This document shows, piece after piece, positions 35,662 to 44,644 of a stretch of 64,000 bases of DNA. The DNA lies in the NCBI GenBank assembly GCA_903892515.1, contig CAITIS010000011.1, forward strand, positions 45,022 to 109,021, written 5' to 3'. This DNA comes from an uncultured Planctomycetota bacterium. GTDB taxonomy: Bacteria > Planctomycetota > Phycisphaerae > SM23-33. Made by a program: the position numbers and the translations under genes. Under the pieces are notes generated by a model. It had not been told where the DNA came from. It saw nothing but the letters and a program-made list of their open reading frames with translations, and made no database searches. Position 1 is the first letter of the stretch. Every line of letters starts with the position of its first letter.

Positions 35662-38600
35662 TTACCGTACCGCGTGTCCTTCGCCCTTCTCGATCGTGAC
35701 CTTGTCGGCCTTTGGGTACCACAGGATTCGCGGGGCCGTCACGCTCTGGAGGCCTCCGCTCTGCCGGTCGATATACGTGACCTGGGCCAGCCGAGGCGGC
35801 TCGTTGGGCAAGCTGCCCAGGATGATCGCCACGTCCATGGAACGCTGGTACAGGATGCTCTTGCACGCCACACTGACCTTGCGCGGCTTGTCCTCGAAGA
35901 CCACCACGTTCTTGAAGCCGCGAGCGTCCAGCCGCTCCAGCGGGCCGATCCGCATGCCGCCTTGTTCGTCCGTCTCGACCTTCTTGGTCGCGCTGTACGG
36001 GCCGAACTGCGCCAGCAGGTAGTCGCAGTTCATCATCATGAACTCGCCGGCACGCATCGAGTCGGGCAGGTGAAAACTCGATGTCTCCATGTACTTGCCG
36101 AGTTCCCCGGCTGCCTTGAGGTCATGATAGCTCTTCATTTCCAGCCCGTGCCCGCCCAGCAACAACTCGTCGCCGGTGGTCTGGCGCATCCGCACGTTGC
36201 CGAACATCTCGACAACCAGCCCGATCTCGCTCTGGACCATGCTCATCTTCTCGTCCCACGAAAACGCTGACTGCGACGGCCGCTGCACGAAGTCGGCGGG
36301 CATGGCGCCGTCGGCGGTGGCGTCGGGATCCTGAGGCTTGGGCGGCTCGGGCGGACGATAGTCAGCCATCATCAGGTAGCCCGCGTTGTCGCAGGTTACC
36401 TTCTGCGTCTGGGCAACATAGGTGACACTGGTGGTCTGAAGCTGCATGGCCTGGATGAGGATGCCGTTTTCATCCTTCTTCTCCTGCTCCATGATGACCT
36501 TCTTGCCGGTGGCCACCACCATGGCAATGTTCTGCAGCTTCATCGGCGACACTGCAATCGCGGTGCTCTCCCGCGTCGAGGGCTGGCTGGAGCCGGTCTT
36601 CTTGCCCTTGTTCATGGACGCCAGGAATGTCAGTGTGGCCGTGTCGCATCGGATGCGTTCATCGGTGGTCTTGACGTCCACGTCGCCATCGACCACGCAG
36701 TTGCGTCCCGCGTCGTCGTACACGAGCCCCTTGGTCCAATCGACGGTGATGGGCATGGGCTCGCGCAGCCGCGCGCCGGAAAGATCCACGTCCGTCAAGA
36801 TGGTCAGCCTGCCCACGCCGGGCACCCTGGCCAACCCCTTCTTGCCGTCGATCGTGATCGTCGAACCTTCGATGGCCCACTGTACCTGGGTCGCCTTGGC
36901 CGGCTTGCCCGACAGCGTGGCCGTCTTTTCCTGCAAGTTGGCGGTTATGTGGTCCGCGGCGGCGGTCACACGTTTGGCGGAGTTCGGATCGCTGTGATCG
37001 TCCAGATGAACGTTGCCGGTGGCTTCGAGTTCGCCGGGCTTGGAACGCACCTCTCCGGTCCGCTCATCGGCCACCCTCACGAACGCCAGGTCGAAGCTGT
37101 CGGCCGAAATGTCGCGATTGGCCTGGCGAGCCGTGACGTTGCCCGATGCCCAGGCATGCTTGGGCTGATTGCGCAATCCCGGCGCGAGGTCCATCTCCAC
37201 ATCGACCGTCTGGCCTTTGACGTAATCGCCCTTGGCCAAGTCCTGGAAGTCCACGTCGCCCTCGGCGTGCAACTTGGCCAGCAGGTTCACCGAATCGGCC
37301 GCCGTCTTGGGCTCGACGCAGACCAGGTCCAACTGCTGGGCCTTCATACGCTGACTCTGGCCGATGCGAATATCCACGTTGCCGGTAAAGTGGGCCTGAC
37401 GCAGGTACTCTTCCTTCCTGCCACTCCGGCCGCTGACACGCTGGCCGAAGCGGGCCTCGACCTGCTTGTCCCACTCGATCATGGTCTCCTGGCCGCCAAA
37501 GTCGCCGGTCTTGCGGAGATCGTTCGCCGGCTGAGACTGCCCCTTCGACTGCAACTTGCCCGGCAGGTACATGCTGCCCTTGCCCTCGAGATTGACCACG
37601 ATCTCCTGCTTCTCGACGTCGCGCTGGAAGCGCAGCACCGGCGCCATGAACTTCTGATACCGCAGGTTCTCCGGCGTGGAATCGGGCATCGCCACTTCCA
37701 ACTGGGCGGGCTCGTCGTCCGTGCCGGTCAGCGCACCGTGCTCGTTGGCCGAGTGATAATCGAAAGACTTGCAGATGGCCTTGGTGCGCCCGTCGGCCAT
37801 CTCCATCTTGGCCCCGCGAGCGGCCACGTCGATCTTGCTGGCCAAGGGGGCCGTCTCCGTCGGCGTAGGATGCAGGACCAGCGGGCCCTTCCACGTCAGC
37901 ACCATGGGCGTGGCGCTGGGGGCCGTTGTGGCCGGGTGCGAAGCCGATGCCGGCGCGCTGGCCGACTGATATTTCTTGCGCTCGCCCTGCTTGAGTTCAA
38001 AGGTCAGTTGCAGCACGTCTGCCCCGTGCAGGTACTGCGTGCCGGCGTTGACTTCCACGTTGCCGATGAACTCGGCCGTGTACGTGTCGCCCAGCGCCGA
38101 GTCCCTGGCCGAGCCGCTCTTGCTGGCCAGATCCTTCAGCGACGCCGGCGCGGTGGAAGCGTTCCTGGTGGCCGCCGGTGCGGGCTTGGCCGGTGCGGGC
38201 TTGGTCGCGGCAGCGGGCTTGCCCGGCGCAGCAGCAGCAGCAGCGGGCTTTGCCGCCGAGGCATCAGCCATATCGGCAGAGGGCGAACTCGTCCCGGGCA
38301 GCGAGATCTGCTTCATCAGCCGGTCTTGCCCCTCCCGGATGACCATGCGGTCGCCGCGTTCGATCCGCAGTTCCCGCAGCATCAGCGGCGCTTCGCTCCA
38401 GGAGGCCCACAGGCCCTTGCCGTACGTGTCGGCCTCGCGGGCGTGCATCTCCACGTCGCTGTCGGTCTGGATGCTCAGCTTGTCCTGGTCAAATTCGATG
38501 TAGTCAATGTGAATCCGCACGGCATCGTCGGGGCGATCCTCCAGCGGCCCGCGCCGCGGGTCGGTGCTGCGATCCATCAGGACCACGACGTTCTCTTCCA

Positions 38601-39012
38601 GCTTGCCGCTGCGGATGACGCGCTGGCCGTTGACCTCGCGCGTAACGGCGATTCCCCGCTCGGCCGACAGCGTAATCATCTGGCCGCCGCGCAGGTACCA
38701 TTCCACCACGGGCTTGACGAAAAAGAAGCCGTTCTCGCGCGGCTCCCACCGCTGGGCCGTGTACTTGGTGCGAAGATTGTGCTCGTTGTCGTATTCCATC
38801 AGCACCGGCGGAAAGGCCGGCATGGTGGATTCGTGCTCGACGTGGATGTCCTTGGCCACCCGCAGCGTGGTGGCCTGGCCGTTGCTGGGAACATCGCGCC
38901 GGGTGTAGCGCCACGGCGAGCTGTCACCGTTCTTGTTGACTTGATAGTAGACCACGTACAGCAGCAGCAGGATCACGAAGGTCAACGCCACAAGGGCGAT
39001 GCGTCGCTTCAT
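35662..39012 (-). CDS. giant LptC/LptA-like LPS transport protein
   Basis: The 1116-residue protein starts with one membrane helix (5-23), then an LptC-like block (HVEHESTMPAFPPVLMEYDNEHNLRTKYTAQRWEPREN). It has several OstA/LptA-like beta stretches: EFIGNVEVNAGTQYLHGADVLQL, HFTGNVDIRIGQSQRMKAQQLDL, ASGNVTARQANRDISADSFDLAF, and EMFGNVRMRQTTGDELLLGGHGLEM. An Ala/Pro/Lys-rich linker sits at about 250-300. Its place after kdsD and kdsC, with an ATGA overlap, is exactly where lptC and lptA lie in proteobacteria. It probably bridges LPS from inner to outer membrane as one chain. No lptB is present nearby. Confidence 0.85.
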   Translation of the reverse strand: MKRRIALVALTFVILLLLYVVYYQVNKNGDSSPWRYTRRDVPSNGQATTLRVAKDIHVEHESTMPAFPPVLMEYDNEHNLRTKYTAQRWEPRENGFFFVKPVVEWYLRGGQMITLSAERGIAVTREVNGQRVIRSGKLEENVVVLMDRSTDPRRGPLEDRPDDAVRIHIDYIEFDQDKLSIQTDSDVEMHAREADTYGKGLWASWSEAPLMLRELRIERGDRMVIREGQDRLMKQISLPGTSSPSADMADASAAKPAAAAAAPGKPAAATKPAPAKPAPAATRNASTAPASLKDLASKSGSARDSALGDTYTAEFIGNVEVNAGTQYLHGADVLQLTFELKQGERKKYQSASAPASASHPATTAPSATPMVLTWKGPLVLHPTPTETAPLASKIDVAARGAKMEMADGRTKAICKSFDYHSANEHGALTGTDDEPAQLEVAMPDSTPENLRYQKFMAPVLRFQRDVEKQEIVVNLEGKGSMYLPGKLQSKGQSQPANDLRKTGDFGGQETMIEWDKQVEARFGQRVSGRSGRKEEYLRQAHFTGNVDIRIGQSQRMKAQQLDLVCVEPKTAADSVNLLAKLHAEGDVDFQDLAKGDYVKGQTVDVEMDLAPGLRNQPKHAWASGNVTARQANRDISADSFDLAFVRVADERTGEVRSKPGELEATGNVHLDDHSDPNSAKRVTAAADHITANLQEKTATLSGKPAKATQVQWAIEGSTITIDGKKGLARVPGVGRLTILTDVDLSGARLREPMPITVDWTKGLVYDDAGRNCVVDGDVDVKTTDERIRCDTATLTFLASMNKGKKTGSSQPSTRESTAIAVSPMKLQNIAMVVATGKKVIMEQEKKDENGILIQAMQLQTTSVTYVAQTQKVTCDNAGYLMMADYRPPEPPKPQDPDATADGAMPADFVQRPSQSAFSWDEKMSMVQSEIGLVVEMFGNVRMRQTTGDELLLGGHGLEMKSYHDLKAAGELGKYMETSSFHLPDSMRAGEFMMMNCDYLLAQFGPYSATKKVETDEQGGMRIGPLERLDARGFKNVVVFEDKPRKVSVACKSILYQRSMDVAIILGSLPNEPPRLAQVTYIDRQSGGLQSVTAPRILWYPKADKVTIEKGEGHAVR

Positions 39013-39563
39013 TTCTTATCCTCATAGTACCGCCGCAGAATCTGCTCCCAGGCCCCGCTGGCCTTGAGCAGATACTCCACGGCCTCGCGCACGGCCCCGG
39101 CGCCGCCGCCGCGGCCAGTCACCAGGGCTGCGGCCTGCCTGGCCTCTTCGCAGCCATTGGCTGGGGCTATCGGAAAGCCGCACCGGCGCATCAGCGGCAG
39201 ATCGGGCAAATCATCGCCCATCACGGCTGTGCGCTGGGCCGGCACGTTCAACTCTTCCAGCACCGACAGATACGCCGGCAGCTTGTCTTTCATGTTCTGA
39301 CGAACGCTGGTAATGCCAAGCTCTGCCGCCCGCAACGTCACGGAGGCACAGGCCCTTCCAGAGATGATAACGACCTGCCGGCCTGCGCGCATCCAATACT
39401 TGATGCCCGCCCCGTCGGTCACGTCAAAGCTTTTGAACTCCGTGCCGTCGGAGGCAATGTTGATCCGGCCGTCGGTCAGCACGCCGTCGACATCCAGCAC
39501 CAATAGCTCGATCTGCTCAGGCGGCGTAAAAGCCGGCCGGGGCGAAGGGTCATTCCTGGGCAT
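39009..39563 (-). CDS. kdsC: 3-deoxy-D-manno-octulosonate 8-phosphate phosphatase
   Basis: KdsC removes the phosphate of Kdo 8-phosphate. This HAD-fold protein without a cap domain (184 residues) has Asp24 and Asp26 in LVLDVDGVLTDG, SGRACASV (Ser), the Lys in QNMKDKLPAY and GDDLPDLPLM. It overlaps both kdsD (14 nt) and the lptC/A gene (4 nt). Together with KdsD it shows that Kdo, and so LPS, is made. Confidence 0.95.
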   Translation of the reverse strand: MPRNDPSPRPAFTPPEQIELLVLDVDGVLTDGRINIASDGTEFKSFDVTDGAGIKYWMRAGRQVVIISGRACASVTLRAAELGITSVRQNMKDKLPAYLSVLEELNVPAQRTAVMGDDLPDLPLMRRCGFPIAPANGCEEARQAAALVTGRGGGAGAVREAVEYLLKASGAWEQILRRYYEDKK

Positions 39564-40551
39564 GGTTCACCGTCTTTAGGCCGACGAGGTCCTGCACGTC
39601 CAGCATGCCCACCGGCTTATGGTCGGCGTCCACCACCGGCAGTTCGTCGATCCTGAACTTGTTGAGGATCGCCAGGGCGTGGCTGGCCAACTCGCCCACC
39701 TGGATGCACTTGGGCTGGCGAATCATGACCTCTCCCACTGGCCGGTCCAGCAGGTTGCCGTTGCTCTCACTCAGCAAGCGGCGGCGCAGGTCGGCGTCGG
39801 TCAAGATGCCCGTCAATCTTCCCTGGGCGTCTACCAGCAGCAGCGCGCCGGGACGACGGCTGACTTTCTCGGCCTGCTGCAAAACCTCGCGCACGCTCAT
39901 GTTATCGGGCGCCAGCGGCAGGCGGTCGCCCTGCACAGTCATCAATTCTTCCACGCGCAGCAGTTTTCGGCCCAGTTGGCCGCCGGGATGAAACGCGGCG
40001 AATTCCTCCGGCGAGAACTTCCGCATATCCATCACGGTCAAGGCCAGGGCGTCGCCCAGGGCCAGCATGCAACTCGTCGATGCCGACGGCGCCAAGCCCA
40101 GCGGGCAGGCCTCCTCGACCTCGCCGTAGCACAGTGCGATCTCGGCGTACTTGCCCAGCGGGGAATCCAGCCGGCTGGTGATGGCGATCAGCGCCGCCCC
40201 GCGGGCCTTGAGGTGGTCCAGCAAGCGAACCGTCTCTTCGGTGGCGCCGCTGTGCGACAGGGCCACCACCACGTCGTCGGCCCGCACCCGCCCCAGGTCG
40301 CCATGCAGGGCTTCGACCGGGTGCAGGAAGATGCTGGGGGTGCCGGTGGAGGCCAGCGTGGCGGAAATCTTGTTGGCGATGATCCCGGCCTTGCCCACGC
40401 CCGTAAGGATAACAGTGCCTTGGCAGCGAAAGATGGCGGTTGCGGCAGCAGCGAAGCGCTCGTCGATACGGGACGTGAGTTCACCGACGCACCGCGCCTC
40501 GGTCAAGATCACATTGCGAGCCAAGTTTAAGTTGGGTTGGGGATAGTCCAT
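39550..40551 (-). CDS. kdsD: arabinose-5-phosphate isomerase (SIS plus two CBS domains)
   Basis: KdsD converts ribulose 5-phosphate to arabinose 5-phosphate, the Kdo precursor. Residues 25-180 are a SIS domain (TGVGKAGIIANKISATLASTGTPSIFLHPVEALHGDLG, LSHSGATEETVRLL); about 195-330 hold two CBS domains (LMTVQGDRLPL, GILTDADLRRRLL, VMIRQPKCIQV, ELPVVDADHKPVGMLDVQDL). ATG 40551 gives 333 residues, usual for the family. An earlier in-frame start at 40617 lies over the likely promoter. Confidence 0.95.
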   Translation of the reverse strand: MDYPQPNLNLARNVILTEARCVGELTSRIDERFAAAATAIFRCQGTVILTGVGKAGIIANKISATLASTGTPSIFLHPVEALHGDLGRVRADDVVVALSHSGATEETVRLLDHLKARGAALIAITSRLDSPLGKYAEIALCYGEVEEACPLGLAPSASTSCMLALGDALALTVMDMRKFSPEEFAAFHPGGQLGRKLLRVEELMTVQGDRLPLAPDNMSVREVLQQAEKVSRRPGALLLVDAQGRLTGILTDADLRRRLLSESNGNLLDRPVGEVMIRQPKCIQVGELASHALAILNKFRIDELPVVDADHKPVGMLDVQDLVGLKTVNHAQE

Positions 40552-40596
40552 AGGCCAGTCGGCTCCGGCTTTCAAACATAGTTTGCCGGCGGAGTC

Positions 40597-40602
40597 ATTA
40601 TA
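40597..40602 (-). promoter_or_regulatory. -10 box of the kdsD operon
   Basis: A perfect TATAAT reads on the minus strand 45 nt before ATG 40551. No good -35 stands at 17-18 nt (CATAAT or GCATAA), so an activator may be needed. The palindromic ATTATAAT also shows a TATAAT on the plus strand. Confidence 0.4.
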
Positions 40603-40702
40603 ATGGGTTCGTTGCAAGCATTATGCTTGTCAGGGGGGCGCGGGTCAAGGAAGAATAGGGTCAGGCCAAAGGCTCACTCCCAGGAAAATCGGTTGGGAAA
40701 CC

Positions 40703-41422
40703 ATGCTGGAATCGATCGCCGTTCATGTTGGCTTGCTGCTCGTGCCGGTGCTTTTGAGCATAACGGTGCATGAGTGGGGCCATGCGCGGGTGGCGCTGGC
40801 CTATGGCGACGATACCGCCAAGCTGCTTGGCCGGGTCAGCCTCAATCCACTGGCCCACCTCGACCCCATCGGCGCCATCGGGCTGTTCTTTGGGCCGCTG
40901 GGCTGGGGCAAGCCCGTGCCGGTCGATCCGGCCAAGCTTCGCCGCTGGGGATCGCTGGCCGTTGCGCTGGCGGGCGTGTCGATGAACCTGCTGCTGGCTT
41001 TCACGTGCGCGATCGTGCTGGACGTCCTGGCCATTGCCAGGGTCTCGCCCGACTTTTCCTCGGCCGAGGCCACCCCACTGAGCATCGGCATCTTCATGCT
41101 CTCGCTGACCATGATGACGAACATCGGCCTGCTGCTGTTCAACCTGCTGCCGCTGTATCCGCTGGACGGCCACCAGGTCGTTCGCGAACTTCTCCCCTGG
41201 CGGCAAAAGACGAACTTCATGGACTTCCAACGCCGCTACGGCGGAGCCATTCTGGGCATGCTGATCTTCTCCTCCTTCATGGCCCGCCGAGAAGGAGGCC
41301 CCTCGCTGCTGAGCTTCATCAGCAAGCCCATGTTCCCCCTGTGCGACCTTATGCTCAATCGCCCGGCCGAGGTGCTCTTCTACGGCTCGCTGCATCGCTA
41401 CATGCCCTACCTGCAGTGGTGA
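40703..41422 (+). CDS. site-2 protease family (M50) membrane metalloprotease
   Basis: The 239-residue polytopic protein has the zinc motif HEWGH at 23-27 in the first long helix, and the third ligand in NLLPLYPLDGHQVVREL. FFGPLGWGKPVPVDPAKLRRW between them is typical of the short M50B subgroup without a PDZ domain. It probably cuts within the membrane; substrate unknown. ATG 40703 lies on the opposite strand from kdsD, with divergent transcription. Confidence 0.9.
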   Translation: MLESIAVHVGLLLVPVLLSITVHEWGHARVALAYGDDTAKLLGRVSLNPLAHLDPIGAIGLFFGPLGWGKPVPVDPAKLRRWGSLAVALAGVSMNLLLAFTCAIVLDVLAIARVSPDFSSAEATPLSIGIFMLSLTMMTNIGLLLFNLLPLYPLDGHQVVRELLPWRQKTNFMDFQRRYGGAILGMLIFSSFMARREGGPSLLSFISKPMFPLCDLMLNRPAEVLFYGSLHRYMPYLQW

Positions 41423-41832
41423 GAGGACGAAGGTAAGGGCACGGGGCACAGATGTGTGACGACTTTCCCTGGCACAGGATTCAAAGGCAAACGGCATTCG
41501 ACGCAGAGGGCCAGAGTTCCAGAGAAGGACAGGGCTTTGCGGACCCCGGCAGGGCGTTGTGTGGGCGCCCGTCTCGGGGCCCTTCATCTATTGGCGGTCT
41601 CTGTTTCTCTGCGTCTCTGCGTCGCATTCACAAACCCTTGGCGTCGAACTCGCTTCTGGCTTGCCGCAAAACGCAGTCAGATACGGGCATGGCGGCGGCG
41701 AGCTAATCCATAGCATCTAACCAGCCGATTCCACTACAATCCCGCACTTGTGAGCAGGCCCGCACTTTGACGTCGGGCCAGGTCTTTCTCAGGCCTGGGG
41801 CTTCGGACCTCCGGCCTTTGTTGGAGAACGCA
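41423..41832. other. intergenic stretch without recognisable gene
   Basis: About 410 bp between the M50 gene and trpS. It holds a CTCTGTTTCTCTGCGTCTCTGCGTC run at 41599-41626, which is the complement form of the CGCAGAG/CACAGAG repeat. It also holds a CTCAGGCCTGGGGCTTCGGACCTCCGG motif (41788-41814). Short open frames here have no sensible composition. Confidence 0.5.
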
Positions 41833-42807
41833 ATGAGATCGTTATCGGGTATTCAGCCGTCGGGTCGGTTGCATCTGGGCAATTACTATGGGGCCGTGCG
41901 GCAGTTCCACAAGCTCCAGGAAGAAGGCCACGAGTGCTTCTATTTCATCGCCAACTACCACGCGATGACCACCATGCAGGACAAGGCCCAGCTTGAGCAG
42001 GCCACCATGCACCTGGCGATGGGCTACCTGGCCCTGGGCATCGACCCGAACAAGAGCGTCTTTTTCGTGCAGTCCGACGTGCCGCAGGTGACCGAACTTT
42101 GCTGGATACTGAACTGCGTCTGCCCGGTGAGCCTGATGGAAAAGGGCACGACCTACAAGGACAAGACGGCCAAGGGATTCTCCCCCAACATGGGCCTGTT
42201 CGACTACCCTGTGCTGCAGGCGGCCGACATCATCATCTATGACTCCACGGTCGTGCCCATCGGGGCCGACCAGAAGCAGCACGTCGAGATGACGCGCGAC
42301 CTGGCCATCAAGTTCAACAGCGTCTTTGGCGAGACGCTGGTGGTGCCCGAGTCGCTGATCGTGCCGGAGGTGGCCATCGTGCCGGGCATCGACGGCCAGA
42401 AGATGTCCAAGAGCTACGGCAACGTCATCGAAATCTTCGACACCCCCAAGAACACGCGCAAACGCTGCATGCAGATCGTCACCGACTCGACGCCGCTGGA
42501 AGAGCCCAAGAACCCCGACACCGACAACGTCTACGCCCTGCTCAAGCTATTGGCCAGCCCGGAAGAGTTGCAGGAAATCGCCGGCAAGTACCGCGCCGGC
42601 GGCTACGGCTACGGGCACGCCAAGGACCGGCTCAGCCAACTCGTCAATGAGAGATTCGCCGCCGCCCGCGAAAAGTACGCCGAACTGGAGAAGAATCCCG
42701 ACTACCTCCGCGACGTGATGTGCGAAGGCGGACGCAAGGCCCGCGCAGTGGCCGAGGCGACCATGCAGCGCGTCCGCAGCGCCTGCGGGGTCTTCAGGAG
42801 TTTCTGA
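41833..42807 (+). CDS. trpS: tryptophanyl-tRNA synthetase
   Basis: TrpRS charges tRNA-Trp. The 324-residue protein has the class I HIGH-like HLGNYYGAVRQF with GIQPSGRLHLG before it, FDYPVLQAADIIIYD, VPIGADQKQHVEMTRDLA and the KMSKS loop DGQKMSKSYGN. ATG 41833 has GGAGA 7 nt upstream. Confidence 0.97.
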   Translation: MRSLSGIQPSGRLHLGNYYGAVRQFHKLQEEGHECFYFIANYHAMTTMQDKAQLEQATMHLAMGYLALGIDPNKSVFFVQSDVPQVTELCWILNCVCPVSLMEKGTTYKDKTAKGFSPNMGLFDYPVLQAADIIIYDSTVVPIGADQKQHVEMTRDLAIKFNSVFGETLVVPESLIVPEVAIVPGIDGQKMSKSYGNVIEIFDTPKNTRKRCMQIVTDSTPLEEPKNPDTDNVYALLKLLASPEELQEIAGKYRAGGYGYGHAKDRLSQLVNERFAAAREKYAELEKNPDYLRDVMCEGGRKARAVAEATMQRVRSACGVFRSF

Positions 42808-42825
42808 GAAGAAGGTTTCTCAGAA
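42802..42825 (+). terminator. stem-loop at the trpS stop
   Basis: TTCTGAGAA (42802-42810) pairs with TTCTCAGAA (42817-42825) around a GAAGGT loop, overlapping the stop codon. There is no T-run, so termination is uncertain; it may be a 3'-end stabiliser. Confidence 0.35.
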
Positions 42826-42922
42826 GCTTATGAGACATCCTAAGAGTCTCTGGGAAGAAACGCGTCCGAGCAAGAGAACGCGAATGGGAGCCGTACAGGC
42901 AAGACGCATGCGGGGAAATACC

Positions 42923-42942
42923 AGCCGCTTGCGGCTTCGCCA
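42923..42942. repeat. REP element upstream of the RAYT gene
   Basis: AGCCGCTTGCGGCTTCGCCA contains the stem GCCGC/GCGGC with a 2-nt loop and the tail TTCGCC. A copy differing at one base lies in the scpA tail at 44442-44461. Confidence 0.75.
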
Positions 42943-42957
42943 ACAGGAGGCGAACCG

Positions 42958-43605
42958 ATGACCATCCATTCCTCTCGTCCCCTGGTGATCGCCCATCATC
43001 TGGTGTGGACAGCGTACGGGTGGTGGCTTCCTAACGACCCGCGCGGCAGTATGTCCACCGCGATCACATCGGATACGATTGCCGAGCTTGGGGAATTGCA
43101 CTATGGCCGAAAGAAGCTCCAGCCGTGCTCAGCCGCGATCCGCGACTTTTATCACCGCGCCGAAAGCCACCTGAAACATGCATTGCTTGCGTTCGATGCA
43201 GACGAGGTCGCATTGGTCGGTGAAGCCTTCTGCCAAGTCGTGCGCGACCAAAGATTGACCTGTTACGCCGGCGCGATTATGCCAGACCACGTGCATCTGC
43301 TCGTGCGCAAGCACCGACTCAAAGCAGAAGAGATGATCCAGCAGTTGCAGGCGGCCTCCGCGGCGGTTCTCCGCACTGTTGGCCGCCGAAGTCCGCACCA
43401 CCCCGTCTGGGGCGGGCCGGGCTGGAAGGTATTCCTCGATCATCCAGATGAGGTGCGCAGGACCATCTGCTACATCCAACAGAACCCGGTGAAACTCCGT
43501 CGCCCAGCACAGCGATGGGACTTCGTTCAGAACTATGACGGCTGGCCGCTGCATCCGGGGCACGATCCAAATTCGCCGTATGCCAGGAGATTGCGGGACC
43601 GCTGA
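42958..43605 (+). CDS. REP-associated tyrosine transposase (RAYT, Y1/HUH family)
   Basis: The 215-residue protein has the HUH metal motif His111-Val-His113 in IMPDHVHLLV, the candidate catalytic Tyr172 in TICYIQQNPVK, and the family's WTAYGWWLPNDPRGS start. RAYTs are single-copy, domesticated IS200-like enzymes that nick single-stranded REP hairpins. AGGAGG lies 7 nt before ATG 42958. The gene is bounded by GCCGC-TT-GCGGC (42925-42936) and GCCGC-GA-GCGGC (43619-43630), as expected for its own substrate. Confidence 0.9.
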   Translation: MTIHSSRPLVIAHHLVWTAYGWWLPNDPRGSMSTAITSDTIAELGELHYGRKKLQPCSAAIRDFYHRAESHLKHALLAFDADEVALVGEAFCQVVRDQRLTCYAGAIMPDHVHLLVRKHRLKAEEMIQQLQAASAAVLRTVGRRSPHHPVWGGPGWKVFLDHPDEVRRTICYIQQNPVKLRRPAQRWDFVQNYDGWPLHPGHDPNSPYARRLRDR

Positions 43606-43618
43606 ACTGACATGCTAA

Positions 43619-43630
43619 GCCGCGAGCGGC
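43619..43630. repeat. REP element downstream of the RAYT gene
   Basis: GCCGC-GA-GCGGC, 13 nt after the RAYT stop. It has the same stem as the upstream element but lacks the TTCGCC tail, so the pair brackets the gene. Confidence 0.65.
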
Positions 43631-43702
43631 CGCGCTGCCAGCCATCCACTGAAAGCCCATAGCATCTTGTTTCCCCCGCCCGCCTGAAGGATACTGCTGG
43701 CG

Positions 43703-44644
43703 ATGGAAGATTACCGTGTGAACCTGGACATCTATAGCGGGCCGCTGGACCTGCTGCTGTACCTCATTCGCCGCGATGAGCTGGACATCCACGACATCCC
43801 CATCGCCCGGATCACCGCGCAGTTCGTCCAGTACATCGACACCATAAAGATGCTCAACCCCGATCTGGCGGGCGAGTTCCTCGTCATGGCCGCCACGCTG
43901 CTGGAGATCAAGACGCGGATGCTCCTGCCCTCGGCGCCTGAGGAAGAGGCCGTCGAGGCCGCTGACCCGCGCGGCGAGCTGGTCCGCCAACTCCTGGAAT
44001 ACAAGGCCTTCAAAGACGCCGCCGGCGACCTGCGGCAATCGGCGGAAGAACAACTGTTGCGCTACCCGCGCAAGCCCCTGCCCCTGCCCGAAGATCAGGG
44101 CAAGGACCTCGAAGAAGTGCAGATCTGGGACCTGGTCGAGGCCTTCAACCAGTTGCTGGCCTCGGTCGGTCAGTCGGTCAAGCAGCGCGAAATCATCTAC
44201 GACGACACGCCCATCGAACTGCACGCCGAGGACATCGTCGACCGCCTTGGCCGGGAAGGCAACATGACCTTCCGGCAGATATTCACTGGCCGGACGCGAA
44301 AAAGCGAACTGCTGGGACTCTTCCTGGCCATGCTGGAACTCATCCGCCGCCGGCGCATCTTCATCCGCCAGGAAAAGAGTTTCGGCGAGATTCACGTCTT
44401 CCTGCGCAACCAACAAGAGGAAGCCGCCGCCGCACAGTCCCAGCCGCTGGCGGCTTCGCCAGATGCCGGCCTATCGTTATCTGGCCAACCCTCGGTAAGC
44501 GAAAATCCGATGCCTGCCAGCTCGGATCTGAAATCTCAGATGTCAGAGACGAGACCGGGCGCGGTTGACGAGCGTGCAGGGCACACTGGGCAGGCCGAAA
44601 AGCGTATGGGAGAAGACGATGACCGTTCGGGACAAACTGACTGA
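43703..44644 (+). CDS. scpA: segregation and condensation protein A
   Basis: ScpA is the kleisin of the bacterial Smc-ScpAB condensin. The core spans residues 1-240: YRVNLDIYSGPLDLLLYLIRRDELDIHDIPIA, DLAGEFLVMAATLLEIKTRMLLP, and the C-terminal winged helix ELLGLFLAMLELIRRRRIFIRQEKSFGEIHVFL. Residues about 245-313 are an extra tail without homologous look (SQPLAASPDAGLSLSGQPS). It begins with a translated REP element (44442-44461), so the original stop was probably displaced by repeat insertion. scpB is not seen in the window. Confidence 0.94.
   Translation: MEDYRVNLDIYSGPLDLLLYLIRRDELDIHDIPIARITAQFVQYIDTIKMLNPDLAGEFLVMAATLLEIKTRMLLPSAPEEEAVEAADPRGELVRQLLEYKAFKDAAGDLRQSAEEQLLRYPRKPLPLPEDQGKDLEEVQIWDLVEAFNQLLASVGQSVKQREIIYDDTPIELHAEDIVDRLGREGNMTFRQIFTGRTRKSELLGLFLAMLELIRRRRIFIRQEKSFGEIHVFLRNQQEEAAAAQSQPLAASPDAGLSLSGQPSVSENPMPASSDLKSQMSETRPGAVDERAGHTGQAEKRMGEDDDRSGQTD
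44442..44461. repeat. REP element inside the scpA coding tail
   Basis: AGCCGCTGGCGGCTTCGCCA is one base different from the RAYT-flanking element at 42923-42942. It is read in frame at the point where normal ScpA proteins end. Confidence 0.85.

Noticed and set aside
36949..39027. A plus-strand open frame of 692 codons
   Set aside because: Antisense to the lptC/A-like gene, with His/Arg/Gly-rich low-quality composition and no domain.
42801..42957. Insertion sequence around the RAYT gene
   Set aside because: No terminal inverted repeats or target duplications of an IS were found; only the short REP palindromes flank it, as expected for a RAYT.
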